From Oxyruncus cristatus (lineage: Eukaryota > Chordata > Aves > Passeriformes > Cotingidae): 64,000 nt of DNA. Shown here in pieces: positions 40,501 through 55,500 of this stretch (positions are counted from its first letter, which is position 1; each line of letters begins with the position of its first letter). The stretch is from contig VXAY01004115.1 in the NCBI GenBank assembly GCA_013399855.1, positions 541,302 to 605,301 on the forward strand, read 5' to 3'. Below the pieces are notes generated by a model. The model saw only the letters and a program-made list of their open reading frames with translations. It did not search any database and was not told the origin of the DNA. The translations under genes were made by a program, and so were the position numbers.

Positions 40501-43500
40501 AATAATTCTCAGAGAAAATGGATTGAGTAAAGATATATGAGTTGATCTCCCATACAGTATGCCGTAAGCTATTAAAAATCACTTTCTTAGCTGTGCTAAA
40601 CAGTTAGATCTTAAAAAGGAATCACACTTTACCATAAACTCCTTTAACACCTCTTGATTCTCAATCCGCAACTGAAGGCCTTGAATAAGACCTGTGATGC
40701 CAGTCCTTGGATCTACTCCAGACCGTGATGGTTTCAAGTTAATTAACTGAGTCAGTTCATCTCCAGAAGCAAAGGTTCTGTCTATATATCAACAACAACA
40801 ACAAAAACCACAAAACCAAAACAAAGGAACAAAAAAAAACAAACAAGAAGTTTTTTAATTATTATTTTTCATAGTGCAAGGTCCTGGCCTAACAAAACTA
40901 GGGAGCTGAAATATGTATGTACATTTTGATGCTTGTATGGTGGAAGTGATATGTGAGAAAATGTGAGAAAATATTTTTGGCTTACTTACGTTCACAGCAG
41001 AAAGAAGAATAAGTCAGCATCATGGATACAACCAGTACTACATTTTGTATTATTTGGAAGTAGATTCAACTATTGCAATTTATTGTCTCATACAGTTTCT
41101 AAATACAGTCTGCTCTAAATAAACTATTTTTGCTGAATTGTAAACTTTAATGCTAGTTTATACTGGAATAGGAGACTCTGGCCACATCTTCACAGGGAAA
41201 CATCTTCATGTTTCCAACACTTTCCTGAAAATTAGTATTGCCATATCCCACTGCTAGGAATAATCACTGCAGTGATTAATAATAATCTTCTTTCCTGAAA
41301 TTAGAAAATATTTTTCTCCTCATACTCCACTTCAAGAAAAAGGTGTGAACTACCTTTCATGCACCAAAGTCAGGATTCAGTTTTACTGAGTTGCTTGTCC
41401 TGAAGTACATATTCTGATCCAATACTTGACAGATTAAGAAAATGGATAAACCTCATCTCTCAAAAAATATCACTGCTCTACTAGAAAAGGTTTTTTTACC
41501 ATGTTGAGTGAAAACAGCAGCTTGTTTGGTAAAAATTAATGGTTTTAGGCAGGGGAATTATGGAATTTATCTGTTTTATTCATGGGCGAAGAATAACATG
41601 CGAGCTGTCTCAAAGAAAACCTGATTATTTCACAGGTTTGTTATAGGCTGAAGACAAGGAACAATGCAGTGTTGTCCTCTTGTAAGATATCATTGCTACT
41701 TTTAACTATTCTCTGTTAGAAAAGTACTGTGCTTGCTGTGTTTTTGTCTGGGCTACAACTTTCCCCTGCCTTGCCTGAGCTTCTAAGACACTTTCTACTC
41801 ACTTTCTGTTCTCTAACTCTCACAGATGTGAGGGTGTTCCTATAAGCTATTCCAGAGTGCCAGTGAAGACAGATCCCCACTCCAGACAGAGCACACTATT
41901 TCCCATATACCTCTCTTCCAGATCAAATGGAATTTAGAACCCCCGAACTCTGAGCAGGTAGTAGATGATACATGAGTTTGCTCGCCAGCATGGCTTGGTA
42001 GTGTGAGGGAGATAACTTGGTTTGCTTCTGATAAGAGTCATCAGCAATTCATTGCTTCCACAGGGCAAAAAGAAGCAGGAAGAGAGAGACCTGTATTTTA
42101 GAGAATCTATGGGATATTGCAGCATCCTGAGTGTGATTCCTTTCACAAATTATTCTCATGTGGGGCAGAAGGAGTTTAATTTCCATAAAGGAACAATTAG
42201 GCGGATTCTTTCTGTAAACTCTTCTGGAGTCGGAGAGGCTTTGGCACCTGAGCTGTAAAAGTGCTTCAGTATGTGCTTAATTACATCAGTTCTAGAGGTT
42301 TTAATGAAGTTGTTATGTGAAGTGAAATTTAGTGATTCTGGGAACAAACTCTTGAGATATAATTTGGCTCTTCATTCTCCGTTTTTGTTTAAGTGTTTAA
42401 TTTACTTTTCTGAGAAGTCGTATGAGAGCAGTAAGAAAGACAGAGCTCCTGATGTATGTCTTCTTTTGGAGATGCAAAAGTTTAAATGGCCTTCATATGT
42501 GCCAGTGGTAAAAATTGTGTCTTGAGTGCCCTGGTCTTTGAGACTCAAGGAGCAAATCCTTTGCTTGTATGCCAGGTACTCGTGTTGTTCTCAATGTAAG
42601 TATATGGAGGACCTGGGCTATAATGTTAAAGGAAAAAAAAGAAGGTTTTGTATGGTTACTTCTAGGTAGAACAGGAATCCTGTGGGGCATAACATCATCT
42701 TCATTGTTCCAGCTGTCTGACTCAGACTGCTGATTTTCTCTTCTGCAGCCTTCACATTCTGCATATTTCTGTGACCTGTAAAACAGCGTTAGTTGAAGTG
42801 GCAGAAGCTTTGGTACTCTGAACTGTATAAAGATTTTGGGTTTAATATATTTTTGATCACTTTCAACTTTCTTGAGAACTACTTTCAAGAATTATCTGAA
42901 CTCTGAAGAACTTAAGTCCAAGGAGTAGTAGCAGCATTTTGTCTGGAGTATTTTTCATGACTCTAGCTAGTGAAAAACACTATTATCTGTATGTGGTGAT
43001 TGTCGGGGTTTTTTCTCAGAGATAAGAGCATACTTGGAATAAAAAGCTGCTCAAAGATGACTGGAAGGAACATTTCTAACAGTTATAGACAATTTTTCAT
43101 GTATGACATTTTAGAGTTGTTAGTCAATCGTAGCTTAATTGGCTTTGAGTGTTACTTTTTCCTAAAATATTTAGAAAATTTTAAGGCACTGGAATATGTT
43201 TTAGGTAGAAGATAATCTGCAATCCAGAATATAGCTATAACATGTGAAGCATGGGTTAAATATTACTCTACTGACTAAGATACCCTCATACCTAACATTT
43301 AACTGTTAGTAGGCTTGAGCATATCACAGTCTTACACTATCCTGTCCCATCTGTGATCATAATACATAATGTTAGAAATAGTAAAAGGTACATTTAAGAG
43401 GGAGAATACGACAATCGTGAGCAACTTTGCCAATGTCAGTAACCATTGCAGGCTGTGCATGTTCAAGTTACACAAAACTTTTGCACGTAGAAAATAGAAA

Positions 43501-46500
43501 TACTGGAAAATACTGATAGTAAAAAGATTCAGATTACTGAACAGGGCCCAGAAAATCATACTATTTGCAAAACAATCAGGAAAGATACTTGTTGTCTGTA
43601 CATATGATAACTTTGTATTAGCCATTAGAGGCATTTAAGGCATTTATGCATGTTGCACACAGAGCAAGATAATTTAGAAATAATCACACCTGATTAGCTG
43701 GTATACCATGAGATAACGTTACATCAGCAATGAGATAATAGCAAGGAGCATCAAGTCTGCGTTCACATGGATATTCTCAATTGCAGATGCTCTCAGAGCT
43801 TCTTTAAAAATTTATCTCTGCAAGCAGATATGTTAGGGAAGATTTTCATCCCTAATTGATTGGCCAAATACTTTTTTAACAAAATTTTATTTTAAATGTG
43901 AATATTTGTCCTTTTTTCCCATTTATTTGGGTTATGAGTGCTAAAAAAGATCATATTTCCTATATTCTGCATCATTGTAATAAACAAAACTGCCCATGTA
44001 TCACCAATACTCAATTACTCTTTGATTTCCCATTATCCTAAAGATTTAAAATTTGAAGGAAAATTCTTCTCTTCTTGTATTATGTACTTGCTTTGGAGTA
44101 ACATCCTTTAACTCTCTTGATTCCCACATGTCTGGACTTCAACATCTGTATCATTACACCCATAGTAGCACAGGGTCCAGCCCAGGCTGCAAGATCTACT
44201 TGGAACTCTTAGTAAAACCCACGGGGACCCTGCCCACACAAAGGTGTTCTCTCCCCTCCTCAGCAGGAAAGGCCAAAGCTGGTTTGGGCAATTTCTCACG
44301 GGCTGTTACACCTGGAAGCTTATGTTCCATTTGTCTTAGTAATTGTGTGGAAGCTGTTCAGCAGCTCTTGCTGCAGGTGGAGCTGCATTCCAATAGAACT
44401 GTATTTCTGTCACTTGGGACATGAGTGCATTTGCATACCATTATTAGGACAGCTCTGGAAATATAAGCATAAATTTTCCATACTATTTATTTTAATAGTT
44501 TTACTTTATTTGAAAGAAGTGAAGTACCTGTCTGAAATGTTACTGATGATATCCTTGTAGTCTTGTCCAGCCAGCTGACCTTGAAGAGGAGAATTGTGTG
44601 TACTTTCTAGATCCTGCAGGTTTCAAAAAAGAAACAGCTGTGAAAAAATCAGTACACATAAACACCAAGAATATAGTTACTTTCATCAGCATTCTTTCTA
44701 ATTTCTGACAGAAATGTGTCCTTCTCTCAAGAAGGAAAGGGAAAACAGAGTAGCTTCCACTTTCAGAAGAAAGTATGATTGCAGTATCTACTAGGAGTAA
44801 AAAGCCCTGTCAGCTGCATCTGTGAGTTTCAGAACCATACAGTCTTCAGACATCTCCACAACTTAGCATGCATGAATGAACTGAAAAAGTTCATATTTTT
44901 TATATCCTCTCTGATCTCATAAAGAGAATTCAATCACAGGAATCATGAGTCATACTCATCACCATCTCTTGGCAGCAGAAAGCACACGTTCAGTGTCTGA
45001 GATGGAATTGTTGGTAATAATTTACTTTTTTTATCTCAGACAAAAGGATGCCAGTGCTAGAAGCAGGATGCAGCTGCTCTGCTGGAGAAATGCTCAACTG
45101 ACAGAGAAGGCAGACTCCTGATCACCCTCCATATGCAGTGGAAACAATAGTATTTAGTATTTGGTTGGTTTTCTATCCTAGAGAGTAATAACTAGGTCCT
45201 GCATTTAAATAATGATGCAGGACATCTGCTGTTGGTATGTGGAAGAAGTTCCTTTTCAACTGTAACAGTGATAGAAAATTATTTAAATATTAGTTCAAAG
45301 TGGTGTTTCTTCTTCTTTTCTTGCTTAATATTCCAGATGCACTCAGAAACTGCCCTGGCATACTACACAGCATAAAGTAGTGAATGCCCCACAGAATCTT
45401 GATGGTAGCCACCACTTATACCTATTTTCTTACTTTTGTGCATGTATTTCCCCACTAGAATGGGGACATTCATAGCTGCCTATTTAATCATGAATTCATC
45501 TACCCAGTTTCTGCACCTTCTGACTATATAGATTGGAGACTGTTATATTGATTTTTGGTTTTAATTTGCAAAGGAAAGGTATTTTACCGCTTCTTTTTTT
45601 TTTTTTTTTTTTGGCATATATATTTTTTCTGTAGTTTGTCATTTTCAAAGTCTACATCTTTGGAGTAGATGGTAATTGTGCTCTTCAAAGTAAAGCATAA
45701 ATATTTTCTATTCATAGGAGATAGCTAAAGGTAAACTGGAAATAATGAAGAAGAGAGAGTTAATGGAACCAATTCAGCAAAAACACTTAGGATGTGCTTT
45801 AGGTCAGGCACGTGCTGTGCTGAACTAGATAGACTTAACCATATTTACTTCAAAACCACTTTAAAACTAAATTTGTGCTTTAATACCTTACTAAATCAGG
45901 GATCTGGTAAGGAACCTGTAACCCTACCACTATCTCCTACTTCTGATATTATTTCTTGGGTGTACTTTTTCGTCAGATCTTAGACATTACCTTGTTTTTA
46001 TATTAAATTCACCTATCTCTAAAAGTTTGGTTCCAACACCCATTCCAACACTGTATTTAAAACTTCCTCAAAGAAATTCCTCTTCAAGGTTTTCTCAGCT
46101 TATTCATGTCAAGGATTTCTATCACTTTTCTTTTTCTAGTTTAATTATATTGGTTGAATCAAGGTTTGTTTTTTTAATTTCAGAAGACCTAAATTTCTCA
46201 CATTTTCTGGGGGGTTTTACAGTTGAAAACTTAGAAATAATAGATATTGTGAAATTTGATGTGGAATGTTCTCCTGGACTTACTAAGATTCAAAACATAA
46301 CCATGTTTGAAGAAGTTTGGATGCCTTGAACTTACGAATATTATTGGAAGACAATTGAATAGAAATCTTTTAACGTATATACTTTAGAAATACTGAAAGG
46401 ATAGTAAAATTAATATATTATTTATTTCAGTATTATAAAGAATCAGAACAAAACTTGCATATGCAGCCTTCCTTCCCCCCACCTTTTTGGCATATGTATT

Positions 46501-49500
46501 ATATTAATAATATGCTCTTATTTCAGTGGAATCTCCTGACTCACTCCAATGTCAGCAGCTGCAGTCATTGCAGCACGTTTCCCTCACATCAATCTTTTTT
46601 CATTAAGAAGGTGTGGTTCTTGCCCACATTGCAGCAAACCCATTTTGTAAACAAACATATAAGTACATTGCCTGATAACTTCCCCGATTTTACCTTGCTG
46701 CACATCTGGTTGGAGCTTTCTTCCTTGAAACTGAAAACAGGTTGAGCTTGCAGGCTTTCCTCAGCACTAGCTAAATACCAAAAAACAAAATCAAAACAAA
46801 ATGAGTAAAATATAGATCCATTTCTTCTCTGCTACAGCAAAGGACTTCGACCTTGGAAGAGGCACTGAGATACAGTACGAAAAACTGGAATGGAATATCC
46901 CTTTCATGGATGCTCGGAGAGGGACAGTACAGCACAAGTGCCATGTGTCACCACTGAATGTGGTTCTGTGTCTTGAATAGTTTAGACAGTGCTGCAGATC
47001 AAGGTGAAGAATGTGTTTGTATCTACAGCTATGAATCAAACTAACTGCAAAATTGAATTGTTTTGCTAACAGGAAATACGAATTCAGGCAACCACATAAT
47101 CCCACTTTTATCATATCCTGAGCGGATGTAGCTGCTTACCAGGCTCTGCTTTTGTGTTTGTGGGGGAAGCTCTGCTGCTCTGATTGCCTGAATAAGCCCA
47201 GTGCAAAGCCACACTTCGGCAGACTGTGAGTTGAATGGTGCCTTGAGCCTTGCGCAGCAAATCTGTAACTGTTTGGCGTGGCAGACCAGAGACAAAAGTC
47301 TCATTCACCTGAAAAAGACAATGATTTGTATTTCCAGATTCCTGTAACAGAAAGCTTTTCTTTAATCGCATATCCTTGCCTTGAGCAATCTTTATATAAC
47401 TTCTTTGCACTTCACGTGTCCTCATTTTCTCCCGTTTTTGCTTGATCCTCTCCTCTCTCTGTCTTGTAGTATAATTGCCAACAGGACACCACAAAAGTAC
47501 AGTCCGAGACAGTAAGAGGACATTGTTTCCCCCATTCTTCAGATAGAAGATGGAGAAGTGATGGAAGTAAATGAAAAACAGAAAAGCAAAGAAAAAATAC
47601 TGGAACTCCTGGAGGGGGAAGAAAAAATAATTTTGGGGTAAAAAAAAAAAGGATGATTTATATTAAAAGGTGGTAAGGTGGTTACGGTAGTAAGATTTTA
47701 AATAAATAATCAATATCTCTGTTTTCAACTTTTCTTGTCTTCATAATGTCTAACTGGCATCTTGAAGGTTCTTCCCAGTGTCCTCCTGGTTAGCTGTTAT
47801 ACGCAGGCTTGGTCAGCTAACGGTTGTTTCCCTGATCTTTTTGTGTGTAATCCTCGCTGGTCATAAATACAGTATGGAATAGTCACAGTTTACTGCTTGC
47901 TTTGCTGTTCTGAGTCTGCCTCTGCTGGAGTGTCCAACTGCCAGCTGTGGAGAGGCCCAGTCCCACAGGAGGCTGAACCCCAGGGAAGAGCTGGGCGCCC
48001 AGAACAGTCCTCTGACCATCAGGAGGCGAGGAACATCGTGGTCTACATGTTACTGTGCCAAGCAGCACCAGATTTCCAACATGCATGATCTTTATACTGA
48101 GCAGATGATCATTATGGAGTATGTAGAGAAAATGTAGGCCAAAGCAATGAAGAACAAGCATTACCTTAAGTAGAATGTCACCAACTTGAAGCCTCCCATC
48201 TAGATCTGCAATGCTGTCAGGGCTGATGGCTTTTATTAGGATAGCTCTGCCATTTCTTCCACCTACCAGTGCAAATCCTAGGCTTCCATTTTCTGCTTTT
48301 TCCAGCTCAATCTTAATAATGAAGTCCTACAACAGAGAATAATGCAGTCTAAAGTGGAGTTTACTCAGGGCTGTATTTTGTTTGCAATTTTATTACCAAG
48401 AAATCCCATTATGCTTCACTGGCTGATGTAGATTATGGGATATATCCTAGTCTTGAATAGATGTATAGAGCTTCCAGGGATCAACATAACAGCTCCATGT
48501 ATGTGTGAGAATGAAAATAGTACATACTTATTTTCATAATCTTTTCAATAATTGCTACTGGGGAAAATAACCTCTTAGGAAAAAGGAAATGTGTACTTCT
48601 GTAATCCTTTTAAAATATATCAAATAAATCACCTTCACTGACAAACAAGGCACTCTGATCTCCAGCATGACAGTAACACAGTACATGGTTCATTCTTTTA
48701 TTGTTCTATACTGAAAATCTTAATCTTGCAGCCCCAACATTTCCATCTCTTTGGCTTTAGCACTTCACTTGGTTTTAAAATCAGCTGCCTTTTTAGGGTC
48801 AACTACTATGTCAGAAATAGCAGCAAACTAGAAATGTTTAGGACTTGCAGCATGACTAGTTTCAATGTCACAAATACCAGCCTTGGAAATTATTTTCGCA
48901 AGTTGAACAGATAAACCATCGTGGATTAAATGGTGCAGAAGAAACAGTAATAGGAATGACTTAATCAAAAGTGAGGAAATTGTTCCAACTTTTCTGCCAG
49001 ATTGGAAGTCTAATTTTAACAAGACAGCCTTTTTTGCAAACCACGATCAAGAGGAAACTAGTATATCTATTCACGTGAAATATGAGCCCAGGTGGATAAT
49101 TTCAATTAACATGTTTTGCATGTGTTTTCACAAACAGAAGTTATGTTTGGACTCGTAAAATTTTCGAAGCACTGCATATTGCACTTTTTTCCTGAAGAAT
49201 AATTCCTGTGTATTTTAAGAATTCATGTTTCAAAAATGGCATTCCTCTTGCCAAATTCAAACCATTGTGGTCTATGTCAGTGCTGCATAATAGTCCAAAG
49301 GTTGGGGTAATTTTACCCTCTTTTCAAATGTCCATCTGAGAATTTCAGAATGAAACATATTACAGAATCACATAATCACAGAAATCACATAATATGCCGA
49401 GTTGGAAGGCATTCTCAAGGATCATGGAGTCCAACTCCTGGCCCTGCACAGCACCATCCCCAAGAGTCACACCATGTGCCTGAGAGTGTCATCCAAATGC

Positions 49501-52500
49501 TTCTTGAACTCCATCAGGCTTGGTGCTGTGACCACTGCCCTGGGGAGCCTGTTCCAGTGCCCAACCATGCCCTGGGTTTAATCTCAGATTTCAAAGATTG
49601 TTGTGGGAAATGTTTCACAATTACACTTGTTTTCCCCAGAATCCCATGCTATGACATTCTGTGTCTTTTTCCTGTGCTACTTTCTTTCTAAGCATTGAAA
49701 AACAGCAACAGAAGAGTCTGTCCCCAGGAAGCGTTCAGTACAATTCTAGTCCATGAAAGCTGAAGCAATTCTATACTTCAAAGGACAATCTCCAAGTGCA
49801 TTACATTCATATTTTCAAAGAAACTGGGGAGGAAGAAAAAACATTAAATACCACTATTGAAAAAACCTCCCTCTATATAGCCCACTTCATCTAATGGACC
49901 ATCTCACACTTAAAATTATCACTTACTTTACAGTCTGGAGAATCAGGAGTGTTTTGCTCAGCTCCACAGTTTGTTTCCTCCAAATGTTTCTCTGTGAAAA
50001 AAGCAGCAACATTTTTACGTAGTTGTACTGGTAAACTGTTCTATGGTATAACACTCAAAATCTTATGCAGGGAGGTAATAAAACATTTTATATTTTATAT
50101 AGAAAATAAAAAAAATCTGTTGGATTTGTGTGGGCTAAACTCCTGAACGGTGAACTGAGCCTTCTGTGCATTATTTCTGGAGACTTTTTACCTTCCAAGG
50201 AGCAGGTTCTAAAACAAGCTTTAAAAGCTGCATGTTATAGTATCTAAGATGCCGGATGGACAACAGATATAAATGTTCTTTGCAACTCCAAAGAAGGCAG
50301 ATTTTTTCATGAAGTGTTAATCTTTCCCAGTACCACTAGAGACTTCTTTTGTTTCAGAGAAGGCACAAAATTTTACAAATTCTAATTGAAAAATGCAAAG
50401 TTACTTACCATGTTGATGCAACAGATGCTGTTCTCTGGAATTCATGTTTTCATTTGACAAAGAAATATTGGCTTTCTCTGTCTCAGCCAGTGGCCCTGAA
50501 AACATACAGATATGTTTGTTCTGACAGGCCTCCTGCTAACCTTCATATACATAGGAATGTAAACTCTGTGCTTAGATTATTAAACAGAGCTTCAAAATCC
50601 AATATTGATAGTATACAAGACAATTTGAGAAACGTACTACTGCATGATTAAGCTTGCCAATTTGCATAGGGATATAAACAATTGCAGAGATACTGCATCT
50701 CAGCCACTGCTATTTTAAAAATTGTAACATCAGAGATCAAACTGAATCATTCTAGACACGTGGCAATGATCAGGCAGACAAAGAAACACACCTCTACCCA
50801 CCCACACCCAGTTTGGTGTTTTGCTTTATCGTATCTTGGTAATCTTAATTGACTTCCACAAAGTACTCTTAATATGTGAGTTATAGAAAATGATGAATGT
50901 TCTGTTGTTTGAAAAAAGCTATCTGTTGTAGTTGCAATTTTAGCATGCATTTTTGTAATTATGACAGTCTGTAAAAATGAAGGCTTGCTTTCTTAATTAA
51001 CAAATTATTACAGATTTCTCTATGAATCTATCAGCAATGATAGCAAATGGAACACTAAATATCACAATACTGTAGATTTTTTAAAGTGCCTTATAAAAGA
51101 GAAGAATCATAGAGTGGTTTGGTTTGGAAGGGACCTTAAAGACCATCTAGTTTCCACCCTCTGCTAAGGACAGGGACACCTTTCACTAGACCAGGTTGCT
51201 CAAAGCCTCATCCAGCCTAGACCTGAAGACCTCCAGGTATGGGGCATCCACAACTTCTCTGGGCAGTCTGTTCCAGTGTCTCACCACCCTCATAGTGAAG
51301 AACTTCTCCCTAATATCTAATCTAAACCTGCCCTCTTTCACTTTGAAGCCATACCCCCTTATCCTGTCACTGTATGCTTTTGTCAAAAGTCACTCTCCAG
51401 CTCTTCCGTAGCCCCTTTAGGTACTGGAAGGCTCTGTAAGGTCTTCATGGAACCTTCTCTTCTCCAGGCTGAACAACCCCAACTCTTTCAGCCTGTCTCA
51501 GGAGAGGTGCTTCAGCCCTCTGATCATCTTCATGATCCTCCTCTGGACTTGCTTCTTTTCTTGAGGGTCCCACAGTCAGATGCAGCACTTGAGGTGGGGT
51601 CTTACAGAATAGAGGGGCAGAATCACCTTCCTCAACCTGCTGGTCATTCTTCTTTTGATGTAACCCAGAAATGGTTGGCTCTCTGGGCTGTGAGTGCACA
51701 TTGCCGGGTCATGTTGAGCTTCTCGTCGGCCAACACCCTGAAGTCGTTTTCCTCAGGGCTGATCTCAATCTGTTCTTCACCCAGCTTGTCTTTGTGCTTG
51801 GGATCTCCCCGACCAAGGTGCAGGACCTTACACATCTTGTTTTATAAGAGAGAGAGGTAACTGTATCAGAGTAGAGTTCATAACTCTGTATCAGAGGTGG
51901 ATCAGCCCTGTTGACTTATTTTGAAGGTATCTTGAGAAATCTTCAAATCTGCAAACTCATAGAGCAAGGTTGTATAACCAAGGTCCTACCAGGATATACA
52001 TTTGCCATGCTTTAGTTATACTGCATTAACTGAGAGTGCACATAGCTTTATTCATGTCTTGTAGTTAACCACTTCAGCTGATAAAAGAAAACACATGGGT
52101 GCATGTGGTAGAGTAGGAAATCTGTAGCTAGCTTGACTTGGAATAATTTCTTCAGGTAACCATATGCCAGTATTCAGATGGGTGTAGGCATGTGAACAAT
52201 TCCGGTCCAGGGTTACTTTTTGAGGTCATCTTTGCATGATTGAAAAAAAAAAAATCAAATATCCAGTCAGGTAAATGAAACTGGGGTTAGGCCTGACTTA
52301 ATTCTGCAGCCAAATGTACGCTGGAGTTCCTACTTTCATAGCTAACATACTTTGCATGCGGTGACCTATCCTTCCACCTGTGCAGATAGTGCAGATGCAA
52401 CCTGTGATTGCTGAGGGTCCTTCTACTGCTAAAGCAGTACTGATCAAGTCCTTTTAGTGAAGATGTATATGCAAGTTTTGTCTCAGTTATAGTATTAAAT

Positions 52501-55500
52501 ATCCTCTGACAAGAATGCTCTTATTTTAACTGAGAAATATTGGTGCTGCCTGTTTCTGATTTTCTATAGTTTATTGATAACAGTTTTGAAAGGTGGGCTA
52601 GATGATGAAACAGTGGCTCATATTAAATAGTGGCTCAAAAAGTGCTGGAAAACTTGTTAAAGAACAGTTCGTCAAAACAGATGTTGAAATATGACCACGT
52701 AAAATTCCCGTTTAATAACAACACATTAGGAATAGAAACTGACTATGCAAAATGCAATAAATTACTTTTTTTAAGAGAACTATACATTTTATTTCTGTCT
52801 TTAAATAGCTACTGAATTTTCTTCAGACCCTTAGAATGGCTGTAACAGAAATACTGAATGCCAAGTTACAATCTGTTAGTAGCTTTTTAAATGCAATGAA
52901 TCAATACTTTATGTTTATTTTCAAAATCAGAAGAAAGTTTTGAACTAAACCCCAAAAATATTAGCCTTACTTACTATTTTCCTGCTCTATAGGAACCACT
53001 GGATTGCCATTTCTGGGGGCAGAAAAAGTGAAATATGTGAGCCATTTAGAGCTGCATGCTTTGTAAAGCACATATTAAAATTATTTTTAGAAAGGTAGTT
53101 GTCTAAATTGTAGTTGTGCTTCTAAGATTTTGTAAATGGTGCTTTTCTAAAGAGCATTTATATCAGTATATAAAATATTTTATTTTATTTAACAGTAGTG
53201 AAATGTTTTATTTAAATGGTTTGGGGGAAAATGGAAATGTTAAATCACCTGTGCCAAAACAGAACTGCTTTCTGGTACATTTTGAATTCAGCTTCAGTTA
53301 CCCCTCTACAAAGTGGGAATGCTCTCTTTTAAGTTCCTTTACTCTGTTTCTCCTATTTGTCTCCTTAGAATGTAAGTTCTGATGATCAGAGGGTGCTACC
53401 TACTGACTAAGTGTAATGAGGTGGCAGTTTCTTCTTCTACTGGACAAGTGAAAGTGAATAAAACATGATAAAGGTTTGAATTATGTTAAAACAGACGTGA
53501 CAGCCATACTGGTTATGTAACTTAGTTGTTCACACGCTTTTGGGTTAATATTTGACTACTCCTCTGGGATCCTTGCAAGCTATTTCTGTATCACTGCAGG
53601 ACCTATGCTGGTCCTATACCCGACTGTAGAACATAATCTAAACTGCAGCCACGAACTAATGAGGGAAATCCTTTACTGCAGGTTATTGTTTAAGCCTGGG
53701 ATGACTTTTTGTTACATGCTGCAGATTAAATGCTCTATTTTTAGTACCTTACTAAAACTTTTGGCTGTCAGAAGGAACTCAGAATTTCCCATGAGAGGTA
53801 GTTTCTTGCTTGTAGTTGTGTATCTGAGATTGTATGGAGAAGACTGACACTAGTGATGTAAATACAAAGATTTTCCCTAGAGAACAAGATACATGAAAAT
53901 GGTGGTCAGCCTCACAGTTAAAGGGTTCACATTTGTATTTGGACCAGGAAATTTGAAGAGTTCTGATTTTGTCATGTGAGTATACTTGTACTCACTGTGT
54001 TAGTTGTAATTACAAGGAGTTAAGATATTTTATGAATGTTATTTATCAGGTTGCAAAATTCAGACCTTTGAGATAAAGCATTTTTCTTGTAGTTTGTCTT
54101 GTGCTGATTGTTTGACTTGCTGATGTAAAATTTAGAAACCTGCTTCACCATTAGGATTGAGATCGAGTATGCGCAGATTTACCTTGTGGCTTTGATTTGA
54201 ACATTCTGCGTGGCAGCTTCACACACTCTCACTGCATCATCCAGGCTAATGCCCTCAGTCCATAGTCCACAGATGTAGACAATCTGATCTTGTGGCTGCA
54301 AACTGCCTTCCACACTGGCAGGAGAGCCGGGCACTATTTCTAGCACATAAATACCTTGTAACTTGCTTCCAGCTCCTCCTATCAGCTTCAAGCCTAGAAT
54401 AATGCAGAGAAAGCATCTTTTGTGGCAGTGTGCTTTGAATTTCACTGGCAGTGACATGAAGTCTGGTGGAATTGATGTGAGTCATTGAAATGTAGGCTGA
54501 ATAAATCGCTGACTTTATAAATAACAGTCTTGCCCCAGTAAGATGGGGTATACAAGGTGGACTGAGAGAGTGAAATGCCTTTAGATGTTAGAAAATGTAT
54601 GTACAAACTTAAATGATGCTGTCCATCTCTATGCTTCAGTGATTCCGTAGCACTTTATTTCACCTGATGTTCAATAATCATGTCAACAGGACTCTGAGCT
54701 GCCCAGCAGTAACTCCCTCATTGCCAGAGCACTGAAGTGCCTTGCAGTCTTCAGGTAGGGAATGGAGGCTTATGACAACTGAGGAGATACCTATACAGTG
54801 GAAGTCTGAATGGTGCACTGACATTCAAGGAATCTCTGAAGAAGGTAGTTTCTCACCTGAAAACAGGATATAGCACCTGATCAAATACAGCCATACTCTT
54901 TCCTGAATCTACAGTTTTATCTGTGTGCAATACTCACCACATTCTGCAGAAACACCAAGATACTCATATTGTGGGGACTTTCTTTTATTATTTGTATTGC
55001 ACAATGCCTTATGCCTGTGGTGAATCAAGGATTTAAGTGGAGATTTTTTGAGTAGCAAACTGTAGCCCTAACCTGTGGGTCATCCCTCTCAAACTTCACC
55101 TTTTTTCTTTTTTTTTTTCTTTCCCTCCAAATAGATCTTTATGTATCTCCATAGGTAGTAGACATTATTATCTAACTACCCACAACTTATGCATATCAGT
55201 AACATAAAAATATGAGACTGAAAGTCTGCCAGAAACTTCAGCTGATAGGGTGATAATGCAAAGATAATTTTTCCAACTCTCCTTATTGGTCTAAGAGACA
55301 TTAGTCTTCCCTCTCAGACCTTGCTCAAAATAAAGCTCATGGGTGATGGTGGAGACCATAGAGGTGTCAAGGTCACTCTGAATCACATTGATCCAAGACC
55401 ACAGTTGCTTATGATTATCTTATGATTGCTGTAATCCCCATCCAAAATAGCAAGCGCAGTATTTACTACACACCTAGCTGTCCATTGGCACCTTTTGTGA

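Noticed and set aside
44053..44424. 123-codon plus ORF in intron 14
   Set aside because: No known domain, antisense to the gene and no splice context; length is within chance for this much sequence.
51186..51860. ORFs of 60-137 codons on both strands as host genes
   Set aside because: They lie wholly in a CR1 element; the minus frame is the tail of the CR1 protein and the others are its shadows.
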